Shown here in pieces: positions 17,956-26,169 of a stretch of DNA of 64,000 nucleotides. Under the pieces are notes generated by a model that ran no database searches, was not told the origin of the DNA, and worked only from the letters and a program-made list of their open reading frames with translations. Source of the DNA: Hyalangium gracile (GTDB lineage Bacteria; Myxococcota; Myxococcia; Myxococcales; Myxococcaceae); NCBI RefSeq assembly GCF_020103725.1, contig NZ_JAHXBG010000008.1:411379-475378 (forward strand). The letters are read 5' to 3'. How positions within the stretch are numbered: the first letter of the stretch is position 1; the number at the start of each line of letters is the position of its first letter. The position numbers and the translations under genes were made by a program.

Positions 17956-18912
17956 ATGACTCCCGCTGGCCGTTCCCGGAACCTCCGCATTGGCCTGATC
18001 GACATGAACAACGGTGTGCCCAACCAGGCCATCCGTTCGTTCAAGTTCATCATCGCCACGTTCGCCGAGCGCGTACGTGCCCGTAACCCAGGGCTCACCG
18101 TCACCACCACGCACGTGCAGCCGCGCAACCTCGGCGAGGCTCCGCCCGCCGACTGCGATCTCTACCTGAGCTCCGGCGGCCCCGACGCCCCCGTGGACGG
18201 CTTCAAGGAGAGCTGGGCCACCGGCTTCCGCTCCTTCATCGACCGCATTGTCGACGGGCAGCTCCAGCACGGCAGCTCCGCGGCGTCCCTCTTCGCCGTC
18301 TGCTACTCGTTCGAGATCGCCGTGATGCACTTCGGCATCGCCGGGATGATCCCCCGCGAGCGCAAGTTCGGCATCATGCCCGTCTACCCGACGGACGAGG
18401 GCCTGGCCTCGCCCATGTTCGCGCCCTTCGGGGACCGGCTCTTCGTCTGGGAGCACCGCAGCTGGCAGGCGGTGGACCTGGACGAGAAGAAGCTGCGCGA
18501 GCTGGGCGGCACGCTCCTGGCCCGCGAGAGCCGCGACGGCCACAGCAAGGGCCGCGGGCTGATGGCCTTCCGCTTCGCCTCCGGCGTCGAGGGCACCATC
18601 TTCCACCCCGAGGCCGACCGCCCCGGCGTGCTCAACTGGCTCGAGCGCCCCGAGCAGGCCAAGGCCGTCATCGAGACGTACGGCGAGCTCATCTACCGCC
18701 GCATGTGCAAGACCATTGATGACCCCACCCGCCTGGCGCGCACCTACGCGCTGCTGCTGCCCGGCTGGATGGCGCGCTCGTTCAACGCGCTGGCGCTGGA
18801 TCGTGACTGGGCGCCGGTGGACATGCCGACCTATGACGCGGCCGTGGGCCTGGATGCCTTCGGCCGTCCTTCAGCGGCCGCGGCCAACGTCGCGGCGGAG
18901 ACCAACTCGTGA
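17956..18912 (+). CDS. Class I glutamine amidotransferase-like protein
   Basis: A 318-residue protein whose first ~240 residues follow the GATase1 fold. The candidate nucleophile is Cys116 in LFAVCYSFEI and the His-Glu pair is FHPEAD (His217, Glu219). The usual GxCxGxQ elbow is altered to AVCYSFE, with Glu in place of Gln, so the donor may not be glutamine or the protein may be a gamma-glutamyl hydrolase-like enzyme. An ~80-residue helical C-terminal extension follows. It overlaps the downstream ATP-grasp gene by four bases (GTGA), so production is coupled. The natural reading is supply of ammonia, or trimming, for the ligases it is encoded with. Confidence 0.8.
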   Translation: MTPAGRSRNLRIGLIDMNNGVPNQAIRSFKFIIATFAERVRARNPGLTVTTTHVQPRNLGEAPPADCDLYLSSGGPDAPVDGFKESWATGFRSFIDRIVDGQLQHGSSAASLFAVCYSFEIAVMHFGIAGMIPRERKFGIMPVYPTDEGLASPMFAPFGDRLFVWEHRSWQAVDLDEKKLRELGGTLLARESRDGHSKGRGLMAFRFASGVEGTIFHPEADRPGVLNWLERPEQAKAVIETYGELIYRRMCKTIDDPTRLARTYALLLPGWMARSFNALALDRDWAPVDMPTYDAAVGLDAFGRPSAAAANVAAETNS

Positions 18913-19910
18913 ACAAGAAGATTGGCATTCTGGCGGGGATGGAGTGGGACCACTTCCCCATGGCGCTCATCGAGCGCATCAACAAGGTTCCGGGCTTCGA
19001 GGCGGAGCTGGCGAAGATCGACGCGACGCCGGAGAACTTCACCGCGAAGTACGACGTGCTCGTCGACCGCATCAGCCACGAGGTGCCGTTCTACCGCTTC
19101 CACCTCAAGGCGGCGATGCTGGCCGGCACCTACGTCATCAATGATCCGTTCTGGTTCTCGGCGGACGACAAGTTCTTCGGCTTCTCGCTGGCCACCCGCA
19201 TTGGCGTCACCGTCCCCCGGACGATGATGCTGCCGCAGCGCGAGTACATCCCCGCCATCGATCCGCGCCGCTCGCTCAACAACCTCGTCTACCCGCTGGA
19301 CTGGGAGGGCATCGCCCGGTACGTGGGCTTCCCGGCCATCTGCAAGCCGGCGGATGGCGGCGGCTGGCGCAACGTCAACCGCGTCAACGACATGGACGAG
19401 CTGATGCGCGTCTACAACGAGTCCGGCCAGCTCGTGCTGACGATGCAGCAGTTCATCGAGTTCGATGACTACGTGCGCTGCCTCGTCATCGGCCGCGAGC
19501 ACGTGCGGATGATCCGCTACGACGTGAAGGCGCGCGGCTACCTGCCGGACAAGAACTTCCTGCCCGCGTCGCTGGAGGCCCGCATCATCGACAGCGCGCG
19601 CGAGCTCAACCGGGCGCTCGGCTACGACATGAACTCGGTGGAGTTCGCCATCAAGGATGGCGTCCCCTATGCCATCGACTTCACCAACCCGGCCCCGGAC
19701 ATGTATCCGCACCACATCCTCCCGGACAACTACGAGTGGTGCCTGGAGAAGATGTCGGAGCTGTGTATCAGCGCCGCGCGCGAGGGCCGCAAGAACGACA
19801 TGAACCACGCGTGGCAGCGCTACCTGGAGAAGAAGACGGCTCGGCCGGCGGCCTCCACCGCCGCTCCCCGCGCCGCCGCTGCTGTGTCCGCCGTCGCGAA
19901 GGCGAGGTAA
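18909..19910 (+). CDS. ATP-grasp ligase
   Basis: A 333-residue ATP-grasp protein: an N-terminal alpha/beta domain (KIGILAGMEWDHFPMALIER), an ATP-binding segment RYVGFPAICKPADGGGWRNV, hinge residues LTMQQFIEFDDYVRC, and a metal-binding C-terminal region AIDFTNPAPDMYPH. It should form an amide bond by acyl-phosphate chemistry; the substrate is unknown. The last ~25 residues are an Ala/Pro-rich tail. The GTG start overlaps the stop of the amidotransferase-like gene, and its own stop overlaps the start of the GCS2 gene (TAATG), giving a tightly coupled three-gene operon. Confidence 0.85.
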   Translation: MNKKIGILAGMEWDHFPMALIERINKVPGFEAELAKIDATPENFTAKYDVLVDRISHEVPFYRFHLKAAMLAGTYVINDPFWFSADDKFFGFSLATRIGVTVPRTMMLPQREYIPAIDPRRSLNNLVYPLDWEGIARYVGFPAICKPADGGGWRNVNRVNDMDELMRVYNESGQLVLTMQQFIEFDDYVRCLVIGREHVRMIRYDVKARGYLPDKNFLPASLEARIIDSARELNRALGYDMNSVEFAIKDGVPYAIDFTNPAPDMYPHHILPDNYEWCLEKMSELCISAAREGRKNDMNHAWQRYLEKKTARPAASTAAPRAAAAVSAVAKAR

Positions 19911-21070
19911 TGCACATGGGAGCATCGTCTCTGCTGGATGGGCAGTTCACGCTGGGTGTCGAGGAAGAGTTCCAGATCGTCGACGGGCAGTCGCACGAGC
20001 TGCGCTCGTACATCTCCAAGATGATGGACGACGGCAAGACGGTGCTCCGCGAGCGCGTCCGCGCGGAGATGCACCAGTCCGTCGTCGAGGTCGGCACCGG
20101 CATCTGCAAGAACATCAGTGAGGTCCGCTCGGAGCTGACCGAGATGCGGCTCGAGCTGGACCGGCTGGCGCGCAAGGGCGGGATGAACATCGTCGCCGCG
20201 GGCACCCACCCGTTCAGCGACTGGAAGAACCAGGAGATCACCCCCAACCCGCGCTACCACCTCATCGTGGAGGACCTGCAGGACATCGCCCGAGGCAACC
20301 TCATCTTCGGGCTCCACGTCCACGTGGGCATCAAGGACCGCGAGACGGCCATCGCGCTGGCCAACCAGATCCGCTACTTCCTGCCGCACCTGCTGGCGCT
20401 CTCCACGTCCTCGCCGTTCTGGCTGGGCCGCGCGACGGGCCAGCAGTCCCAGCGCACGCTCATCTTCAAGCGCTTCCCGCGCACCGGCATTCCTCCCACG
20501 TTCGAGAGCTACTCCCAGTTCATGGAGTACGTGGACCTGCTCATCCGGACCAACTGCATCGACAACGGGAAGAAGATCTGGTGGGACGTGCGCGTCCACC
20601 ACGTCTTCGACACGGTGGAGGTCCGCATCTGCGACATGCCCACCAACCTGCACCAGGAGATCGCCATCGTCTCGCTGATCCAGGCGCTGGTGGCCAAGCT
20701 CTACCTGCTGCAGCGCCGCAACATGTCCTGGCGCCACTACATGTCCCCGCTCGTCGAGGAGAACAAGTGGCGGGCCAGCCGCTACGGCATCCGCGGCAAG
20801 CTCATCGACTTCGGCCAGCAGAAGGAGCGCCCGTACGCGGAGCTGCTCGAGGAGATGATCGAGTTCGTCTCCGAGGCCTCGGACTTGCTGGGCACCTCGC
20901 ATGAGGTCGCCAACGTGCGCAACATCCTCAAGGAGGGCACGTCCGCGGAGCGGCAGCTCGAGGTGTACAAGAACAGCAACAACGACACCCGCGCGGTGGC
21001 GCGCTGGCTGGTGGAGGAGACGATGCGAGGGGTGAGCTCGTCGCCCGCGTCCGCCAGCCAGACCGGGTAG
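19910..21070 (+). CDS. GCS2/YbdK-type carboxylate-amine ligase
   Basis: A 386-residue member of the glutamate-cysteine ligase type 2 superfamily, whose members form gamma-glutamyl or other carboxylate-amine bonds with ATP. The signature LGVEEEFQIVD is at the N-terminus, followed by EMHQSVVEVGTGIC, LHVHVGIKDRETAI and the ATP/metal region WWDVRVHHVFDTVEVRICDM. The TAATG junction with the ATP-grasp gene shows translational coupling; the ATG at 19916 is an alternative. Together with the preceding two genes it could make a gamma-glutamyl dipeptide or short peptide (as in glutathione, ergothioneine or ovothiol-type pathways), but no partner enzyme naming the product is seen. Confidence 0.9.
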   Translation: MHMGASSLLDGQFTLGVEEEFQIVDGQSHELRSYISKMMDDGKTVLRERVRAEMHQSVVEVGTGICKNISEVRSELTEMRLELDRLARKGGMNIVAAGTHPFSDWKNQEITPNPRYHLIVEDLQDIARGNLIFGLHVHVGIKDRETAIALANQIRYFLPHLLALSTSSPFWLGRATGQQSQRTLIFKRFPRTGIPPTFESYSQFMEYVDLLIRTNCIDNGKKIWWDVRVHHVFDTVEVRICDMPTNLHQEIAIVSLIQALVAKLYLLQRRNMSWRHYMSPLVEENKWRASRYGIRGKLIDFGQQKERPYAELLEEMIEFVSEASDLLGTSHEVANVRNILKEGTSAERQLEVYKNSNNDTRAVARWLVEETMRGVSSSPASASQTG

Positions 21071-21087
21071 GCCTGGCGGCTTTCCAG

Positions 21088-21118
21088 GGCCGAGGGCGGG
21101 GCTACTCCGCCTTCGGCC
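21088..21118. terminator. Strong inverted repeat between convergent ligase genes
   Basis: Twelve-base arms 21088-21099 (GGCCGAGGGCGG) and 21107-21118 (CCGCCTTCGGCC) pair with one G-T wobble around a seven-base loop. It lies 17 bp after the GCS2 stop and covers the last codons of the convergent gene, so it probably terminates the GCS2 operon. Confidence 0.6.
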
Positions 21119-22319
21119 AGAGCGCCACGGAGGAGCCGACCCAGTCCAGCCCCTTGTTGAAGTCCACCCCGAGCATCTTGCCTCGGGACAGGCGGACGAG
21201 GTTCAGCAGGGGCTGGGGCAGCGCCTGGCCCTGGTCCTTCAGGCACAGCACGCGAATCTCCGCGGCCACGCCCGCGCCGTCCGGCGTCCACATCTCGCGC
21301 GCGTAGGTGATCTTCCGCTGGAGGATCCACCCGTCGCGCTGCTCCGCCGGCACGCCGGCCACGTCCTCGGGCGTCGGGTCCACCTTCACGCCCGCGCCCG
21401 CGTAGGAGAACAGCGGCTTGAGCACGTAGTTCTCGAGGTCCGCCGGCACCTGCTTGAGCTGCGACAGGGGCGTGGCCCTGGGCACGGCCGGGTGGTCCAG
21501 CAGGGGCAGCGAGAACTTGGACCACATCCAGTACCAGTTGGGATGCGGGAACCAGCTCACGTCCAGCTCGTCCGTGAACTTGAATGCCATGGGCGGCTTC
21601 TTCTGCTGGAGCTCGTCGAAGACCACCCGGTTGTAGATGCGCCGGATGGGCAGGCGCCGGCCGTCCTTCATGCGGAAGAGCTGACGGCCCTCGCGGATGA
21701 CCTCCGTCACGCAGACCGGATCAATGCCCGTGAGCAGCTGCGTGGCCACGAAGTCCGGGAGCGTCTTCTGCCGGTGCGGCTCGATCTCCAGCAGGATGAC
21801 CTCTTCCGTCGGGTGGCCGGCCAGCAGCGCGCGGCGGAAGAAGGCCAGCGCGCTGTCGAAGTCGTAGCCGGGAGCGAAGCAGTGGAAGCCTCCCGAGGAG
21901 ACGCCCGGGATCTGCTGCTGCAGCAGCTCGTTGAAGATGCGCGCCTGGATCATCGTGAAGGCGAACAGCGAGGGGAACGCCTGGAGCTCCACCACGCGCC
22001 CGTCGAGCTCTCCGTCCTCGCCGCGCACCACGGCGAAGTCCACGGTCATGATGTCCGGGGACGCGTCCTGTCCCGGCACGTCGAACTCGGGCGGGACGGC
22101 GCGGCGGGCGCGGGCCAGCTTCTCCGGCTCCGCCAGCTGGGCGATGATCTCGCTCGTGTAGCGGAAGATGCGATCGCGCGTGGCCGGCGGGATGAAGAGC
22201 GGCGACTCCGCGAGGCGGTACGGCACCGGGCCAACCTCGGACTGCAGCCGGTTGAGGTACCGCTCGTAGAACTCGGGGGAGAAGCGCTGGTTGTAGACGC
22301 GACGGAGGTCGGGGTGCAT
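21102..22319 (-). CDS. ATP-grasp-like protein (circularly permuted/glutathionylspermidine-synthase-like)
   Basis: A 405-residue protein I place tentatively among divergent ATP-grasp enzymes. IRRIYNRVVFDELQQKK resembles the RRID-type motif of circularly permuted ATP-grasp proteins, ENYVLKPLFSYAGAGVKV looks like the nucleotide-binding Gly-rich loop, and GWILQRKITYAREMWTPDG like the following strand with metal ligands. An N-terminal helical region (FSPEFYERYLNRLQSEVG) is followed by TVDFAVVRGEDGELDGRVVELQAFPSLF. The ATG at 22319 (MHPDLRRVYNQRF) is preferred over a GTG seven codons upstream. It converges on the GCS2 operon and is the third ATP-grasp-type gene within 9 kb. Confidence 0.65.
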   Translation of the reverse strand: MHPDLRRVYNQRFSPEFYERYLNRLQSEVGPVPYRLAESPLFIPPATRDRIFRYTSEIIAQLAEPEKLARARRAVPPEFDVPGQDASPDIMTVDFAVVRGEDGELDGRVVELQAFPSLFAFTMIQARIFNELLQQQIPGVSSGGFHCFAPGYDFDSALAFFRRALLAGHPTEEVILLEIEPHRQKTLPDFVATQLLTGIDPVCVTEVIREGRQLFRMKDGRRLPIRRIYNRVVFDELQQKKPPMAFKFTDELDVSWFPHPNWYWMWSKFSLPLLDHPAVPRATPLSQLKQVPADLENYVLKPLFSYAGAGVKVDPTPEDVAGVPAEQRDGWILQRKITYAREMWTPDGAGVAAEIRVLCLKDQGQALPQPLLNLVRLSRGKMLGVDFNKGLDWVGSSVALWPKAE

Positions 22320-22478
22320 GGGCGGCGGGGAAATTACCACGCACGCCAGGGCGCACGCGCAGGCCCCGGGCTCCTCGGCCGCCCCCCTGCCGGCCGCTCC
22401 AGGGGAGCGCGCGTCGGCAGGGGGTAAGATGCTGATTCTATTGAGGAAATGAGGCTCGGGCCGAGCGAATACGGGCCG

Positions 22479-23894
22479 TCACTCGTGGGACAGGTAGCGC
22501 ACCACGCTGGAGCCGAAGAGCTGCTCCGCCGTCTGCCGCGGGCCTCGCGGCTCGTGCGCGCTGGCCAGGCGCGGCCTGCCATCCGGCCCCGGAGGGCCTG
22601 GCTCCACCACGGCGAGCCGGGGACCCAAGGGGGTGTCGGCCATGGCGATGATGGGCAGTCCTCTCGCCGCCGCCTCCAGCAGGGCGGCCTTGCCTTCCAC
22701 CAGGCGCCAGCCTCGCGAGAGCGCGTCCTCGCTCAGCCACTTCCAGAGCTCCCCGAGGGTCCCTGGCCGGAAGGTGACGGGGTAGCCCGTGGCGAACGCG
22801 CGCCCCAGCGTGGTGTGCAGGGAGTTCATCACGTCGAAGACGAAGAGGTGCCCCGCCTCGAGCGGCTCCTTGGGGGTCGGCTTGTAGCGAGGGTTGGTCG
22901 CCACGGCGTACTGGTCGATGACGGCCTGGGTGAGCGCCACCGTGCGCTTGCCGGGGAGGCTCTCCACGGGGGCCTGGACGGACTGCGTGCGCGGCGTGGA
23001 GGCACCCGCCGCGGGGGCATCGGGCCGAACCGAGGGGAAGGGGGCACGGCTGGAGCGCGACGAGCCCTTGCGCAGGGACACGCTCTTCTTGTCTCGCTGG
23101 GCCTGCTCGAGCAGCTGGTGGAGCTTGTTGGCCTTGACCGCCACCGACGTGGAGAGCCCCACCTTGCGAGGTGCCTCGAGGTCCGGTGGCTTCGCCTGGC
23201 GAGGGGTGGGCTCCTCCACGCGGAGGGTGAGCTGGCGCGGAGCCTCCGCGGGACGCTGGGCCGGTCCCGGCCGTGGCGCCGGAGAGAGGGGCCCGGTCCC
23301 GACGGCGCTGCGCTCTCCCGTTCGCACCGCTGCGCGCTCGCCCGTCTTCACCGCGCCTGGCGAGGTGCGAGAGGGCTCGCTCGAGGGGGCCACCACCACC
23401 ACGGGGGCGGCGGGTGGCGCGGCTGCCGGTGCGGCGGGGGCGGGTGGCTGCCGGGAGGGGCTCGGCGGTGGTGCCATGGGGCGCGGAGCCGGTGGCGGCT
23501 GGACGCGTGGCGCCTGCACAGGGGCTCTGACTGGCGTGGGCGCCGCACCCTTTTTTTCGGAGTCGGGTGTGAGCGGGGCGTGGATGGGCACGGCCGGGGA
23601 GGGGATGGGCACGGCCTTCATCGGCACCGTCGGAGCGCTCGAGGCATCTCGCTCCTTCGGCACGGCGATGGGGCGCATGGGCACCGTGGGCGCGCTGGAG
23701 GAGCGATCCGAGCCCGGCACCGGAATCGGCCGCATGGGCACGGTGGGCGCGCTGGAGGAGCGGTCCGCCTCCGGCACGGGAATGGCCTTCATGGGAACCG
23801 TCGGAGCCGTGGAGCCTCGATCCTCCGCTGCATCCTTGGGGGATGGGCGGGAGCGGGGCGGTCCCCCACCGGGAGTCGAGTTGTCCTTTCCCAT
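22479..23894 (-). CDS. Proline-rich repeat protein with NlpC/P60- or CHAP-like C-terminal domain
   Basis: A 471-residue protein of unknown function. Residues 28-98 hold four tandem 19-residue repeats built on SAPTVPMRPIPVP, then a Pro/Ala-rich linker to about residue 250. A short charged helix (NKLHQLLEQAQRDKKSVSLRK) precedes a globular C-terminal domain of about 130 residues. Its order (FVFDVMNSLHTTLG, a WKWLSE segment, LLEAAARGLPIIAM, RLAVVEP) recalls papain-like amidases, where Cys would precede the first helix and His the VAVV strand. Here those positions read His and Arg, so activity is doubtful. No signal peptide is visible. The ATG at 23894 is chosen over an upstream in-frame start. 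Confidence 0.75.
   Translation of the reverse strand: MGKDNSTPGGGPPRSRPSPKDAAEDRGSTAPTVPMKAIPVPEADRSSSAPTVPMRPIPVPGSDRSSSAPTVPMRPIAVPKERDASSAPTVPMKAVPIPSPAVPIHAPLTPDSEKKGAAPTPVRAPVQAPRVQPPPAPRPMAPPPSPSRQPPAPAAPAAAPPAAPVVVVAPSSEPSRTSPGAVKTGERAAVRTGERSAVGTGPLSPAPRPGPAQRPAEAPRQLTLRVEEPTPRQAKPPDLEAPRKVGLSTSVAVKANKLHQLLEQAQRDKKSVSLRKGSSRSSRAPFPSVRPDAPAAGASTPRTQSVQAPVESLPGKRTVALTQAVIDQYAVATNPRYKPTPKEPLEAGHLFVFDVMNSLHTTLGRAFATGYPVTFRPGTLGELWKWLSEDALSRGWRLVEGKAALLEAAARGLPIIAMADTPLGPRLAVVEPGPPGPDGRPRLASAHEPRGPRQTAEQLFGSSVVRYLSHE
23601..23813 (-). repeat. Four tandem 19-residue coding repeats
   Basis: Four copies of a 57 bp unit encode SAPTVPM(R/K)(P/A)(I/V)(P/A)(V/I)P with a charged spacer (EADRS, GSDRS, KERDA). 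Near identity of the SAPTVPM part suggests recent unit duplication or strong selection; the unit looks like a disordered binding linker. Confidence 0.85.
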
Positions 23895-24027
23895 GGAGCG
23901 TCTACCTCGGAGGCCACGGTGGGGTGCGACGTCGGCCATCGTAGCGCGCCGGCTGCTCCAGGTCAGGAGCCAGGCTGCCGGCCTCGTTCATGGCTCGGCT
24001 ACCGCAGCAGGCAAGGCCCGCGAGCCG

Positions 24028-24432
24028 TCAGCGCTGCTTGTTCTTCTCGTCCCACGCCATCGGCTGCCACAGCTCGACCTTGTTGCCGTCGAGATCGAGG
24101 ATCCAGGCAAAGCGGCCGTTCTCGTGGGACTCCGGTCCCTTGACGATCTGCACGCCGTCGCGGCGCAGCTGCGTCAGGAGCTCGTCGAGGTCATCCACGC
24201 GATAGTTGATCATGAAGCTGGAGTCGCTGGGGCTGAACCACTGGCTGTTCTTCTCCGCGACGTGCCAGACGGTGAGGCCGCGGTCATCGGCCTTGTCCTC
24301 TGGCCACTTCAAGATCGCGCCGCCCCACTCCTCGAGCCGCAAGCCCAGGTGCCGCTCGTACCAGGCCGCGAGCTGCTTGTGATCTGACTTCGACTTGAAG
24401 AAGACGCCCCCGATTCCGGTAACTCTCGCCAT
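24028..24432 (-). CDS. VOC-family (glyoxalase/dioxygenase superfamily) protein
   Basis: A 134-residue vicinal-oxygen-chelate protein with two beta-alpha-beta-beta-beta units: GIGGVFFKSKSDHKQLAAWY opens the first, NYRVDDLDELLTQLRRDGV and AWILDLDGNKVELWQP form the second. The terminal Glu of VELWQ is a typical metal ligand, but the first-strand ligand is not obvious (VFF instead of His), so metal binding is uncertain. It may be a hydrolase, isomerase or resistance-type binding protein. The ATG at 24432 (MARVTGIGG) is preferred over one four codons upstream. It diverges from the 313-residue gene. Confidence 0.85.
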   Translation of the reverse strand: MARVTGIGGVFFKSKSDHKQLAAWYERHLGLRLEEWGGAILKWPEDKADDRGLTVWHVAEKNSQWFSPSDSSFMINYRVDDLDELLTQLRRDGVQIVKGPESHENGRFAWILDLDGNKVELWQPMAWDEKNKQR

Positions 24433-24513
24433 GGGCGGCACCATGCCAGAAGCTGGAGGAGCCGAGAAGGGAAGGACACCCGCGTCGAGCGGGCCTCGAC
24501 GGAGCAGCGTGCC

Positions 24514-25455
24514 ATGTCGACTCCAGGAGCGATCGCTGTGTACACCTCGGGCTCGGGTGTCCCCGAGCAAGTGTCCGAGCGACCCTGGCGGGGTGTCTAC
24601 CATCACTGGGATGGGAACCCCGAGGGCCTCGGGCAGCACCTCATCCAGCGCGTGCAGTCCATGGAGGGCGACATGAGGGCCGTCGTGCGGCAGCTCATCG
24701 ATGAAGCCCCCTGGGGCTGGTCCAACTGCATCAATGTCCCGATGCAGGGCGCGACCGAACGCGGGCTCCTGAAGAGTCTCCAGTCGGTGTTCGGCGCCAC
24801 ACCCCGGGAGGAGACATCGACCGAGCGCTTCACGCAGGAGGAGCCAGGCCCAGCGGTGTCTTCGCAGGATCCGAATGCCGTGGCCTACGTCTATGTCTTC
24901 GATCTGGAGGCGCGACGGCTCGATGCCTTCGCGACGTACTTCGAAAGTGGGGGAAAGCGGATCGGCTCGATTGCGTTCTCTCCCACGGGTGCTCCCGACA
25001 AGCCGGCGCTCGACCTCCTGGCCGAAGAGACCGTCGAAGAGGCTCCTCTGCTCGGGAAGGAGCTCTCGCCCGAGGCGCTGAAGGACTGGCTCGACGGCCT
25101 GCCAGGGATCGAGGGGGACTCCACCACCCTCCACTGGGTGACGACGGAGCAGCAGCCGGACGGTTCCCTCACGATCGTCTTTCGGGTGGTCACCTGGGAG
25201 GAGGAAATCCTCACCGCAGTGGTGGAGCGCGAGTGGAACGTGGTGCCCGCCACGGCGAGGCGCGAGCCGGATCGTGTCCGGCACCTCCTGGAGGCGCTCG
25301 TCGAGGTGGTGGGCGAGGATCCGAGGCGGGTCAATGCGTTCTGGATTGCCGGGATGGATCCACTCCGCCGCTCCGGGGCACGACAGCGCGCGAGCTTCGC
25401 GAACATCCTGAGGGCGCATGCGGCCCGGGACTTCGGCGCTGCTGGGCAATCGTAG
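24514..25455 (+). CDS. Hypothetical protein, 313 residues
   Basis: No confident family. The N-terminal segment RPWRGVYHHWDGNPEGLGQHL recalls uncharacterised proteins with a GVYCHWDGYPE-type motif, often seen in phage and accessory regions; the rest is acidic and soluble. A Shine-Dalgarno-like GGAG lies about 10 bp before the ATG. There is no signal peptide or membrane segment. It is followed after 30 bp by the NTF2-like gene on the same strand, so the two may be co-transcribed. Confidence 0.7.
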   Translation: MSTPGAIAVYTSGSGVPEQVSERPWRGVYHHWDGNPEGLGQHLIQRVQSMEGDMRAVVRQLIDEAPWGWSNCINVPMQGATERGLLKSLQSVFGATPREETSTERFTQEEPGPAVSSQDPNAVAYVYVFDLEARRLDAFATYFESGGKRIGSIAFSPTGAPDKPALDLLAEETVEEAPLLGKELSPEALKDWLDGLPGIEGDSTTLHWVTTEQQPDGSLTIVFRVVTWEEEILTAVVEREWNVVPATARREPDRVRHLLEALVEVVGEDPRRVNAFWIAGMDPLRRSGARQRASFANILRAHAARDFGAAGQS

Positions 25456-25485
25456 ACAACAGCGTAGACAACGAGGAGCAGGGTG

Positions 25486-25980
25486 ATGAGAGAGAAGGGT
25501 CTGCCGTACGTTCTGGACTGGATTTCCCTTCAGGAGCTGGCGGTGGAGTACGGCCAGGCCATCGATTACGGCCAGGACACGGGAGACTGGAGCCGCTGGG
25601 CGAACGTCTTCACCCCCGAAGTCACGGCGGATTACTCGCGGTTCATGGGCTCAGGCATCGTGACGCTCAAGCGGGAGGAGATGCCTGAGATCGCCAGGAA
25701 GGGCTTGAGGTCGTTCAAGCGGGTGCAGCACGCCACGGCCACGAGCGTGAGCATCCAGTTCAAGAGCGACACCCAGGCGGAGGTGATGGCCTACGCGGAG
25801 GTGGCCCACTACTTCCTGCTGGGGGGCGTGCCCCAGGAGTGGACCATCATCGCCCGCTACACGTTCTCCACCGAGAAGACGCCCGAGGGGTGGAAGATCC
25901 GGAAGGTGCTGCTGGACCCCGTCCACTACCGTGGAAACCTGCTAGGCCTGGAGTTCGTGCAGGGCAAGCAGGTCGTCTGA
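25486..25980 (+). CDS. SnoaL-like/NTF2-fold protein
   Basis: A 164-residue cone-shaped alpha+beta-barrel protein of the nuclear-transport-factor-2 superfamily, which includes small dehydratases, isomerases and polyketide cyclases. Visible landmarks are the helical start LQELAVEYGQAIDYGQDTGD, WANVFTPEVTADYS, the basic-aromatic strand RVQHATATSV and the C-terminal WKIRKVLLDP. Candidate active-site residues (Tyr, Asp and His lining the cone) are present but not diagnostic. ATG at 25486 is chosen; a GTG one codon earlier is equivalent. It ends 22 bp before the kinase gene. Confidence 0.75.
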   Translation: MREKGLPYVLDWISLQELAVEYGQAIDYGQDTGDWSRWANVFTPEVTADYSRFMGSGIVTLKREEMPEIARKGLRSFKRVQHATATSVSIQFKSDTQAEVMAYAEVAHYFLLGGVPQEWTIIARYTFSTEKTPEGWKIRKVLLDPVHYRGNLLGLEFVQGKQVV

Positions 25981-26002
25981 AGCACGCGACGAGGAGCCCA
26001 CC

Positions 26003-26169
26003 ATGGAGCGCCCACCTGACTTCGAGCTGCACCCAGCCCTGCTGCCAGCGGGCACGGTGGTGGGGCGCTGGCGCGTGGTGGCCTGGGCGGGCCGGGGCGT
26101 GCACGGCGCCGTCTATCGCGCGGTCCAGGTGGGGCAGGAGCAGGCGCCTGCCGTGGCGCTCAAGCTGGC
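26003..26169 (+). repeat. 167 bp direct repeat, copy 1 (kinase 5' end)
   Basis: Bases 26003-26169 match 29840-30006 with one mismatch (C at 26107, T at 29944), an offset of 3837 bp. The homology stops abruptly at both 3' ends and fades within a few bases upstream of the ATG. The two copies bracket the toxin-immunity pair. Confidence 0.95.

Noticed and set aside
23601..23813. CRISPR array
   Set aside because: The repeats are in-frame coding units of 57 bp without unique spacers; no other regularly spaced repeat was seen in the window.
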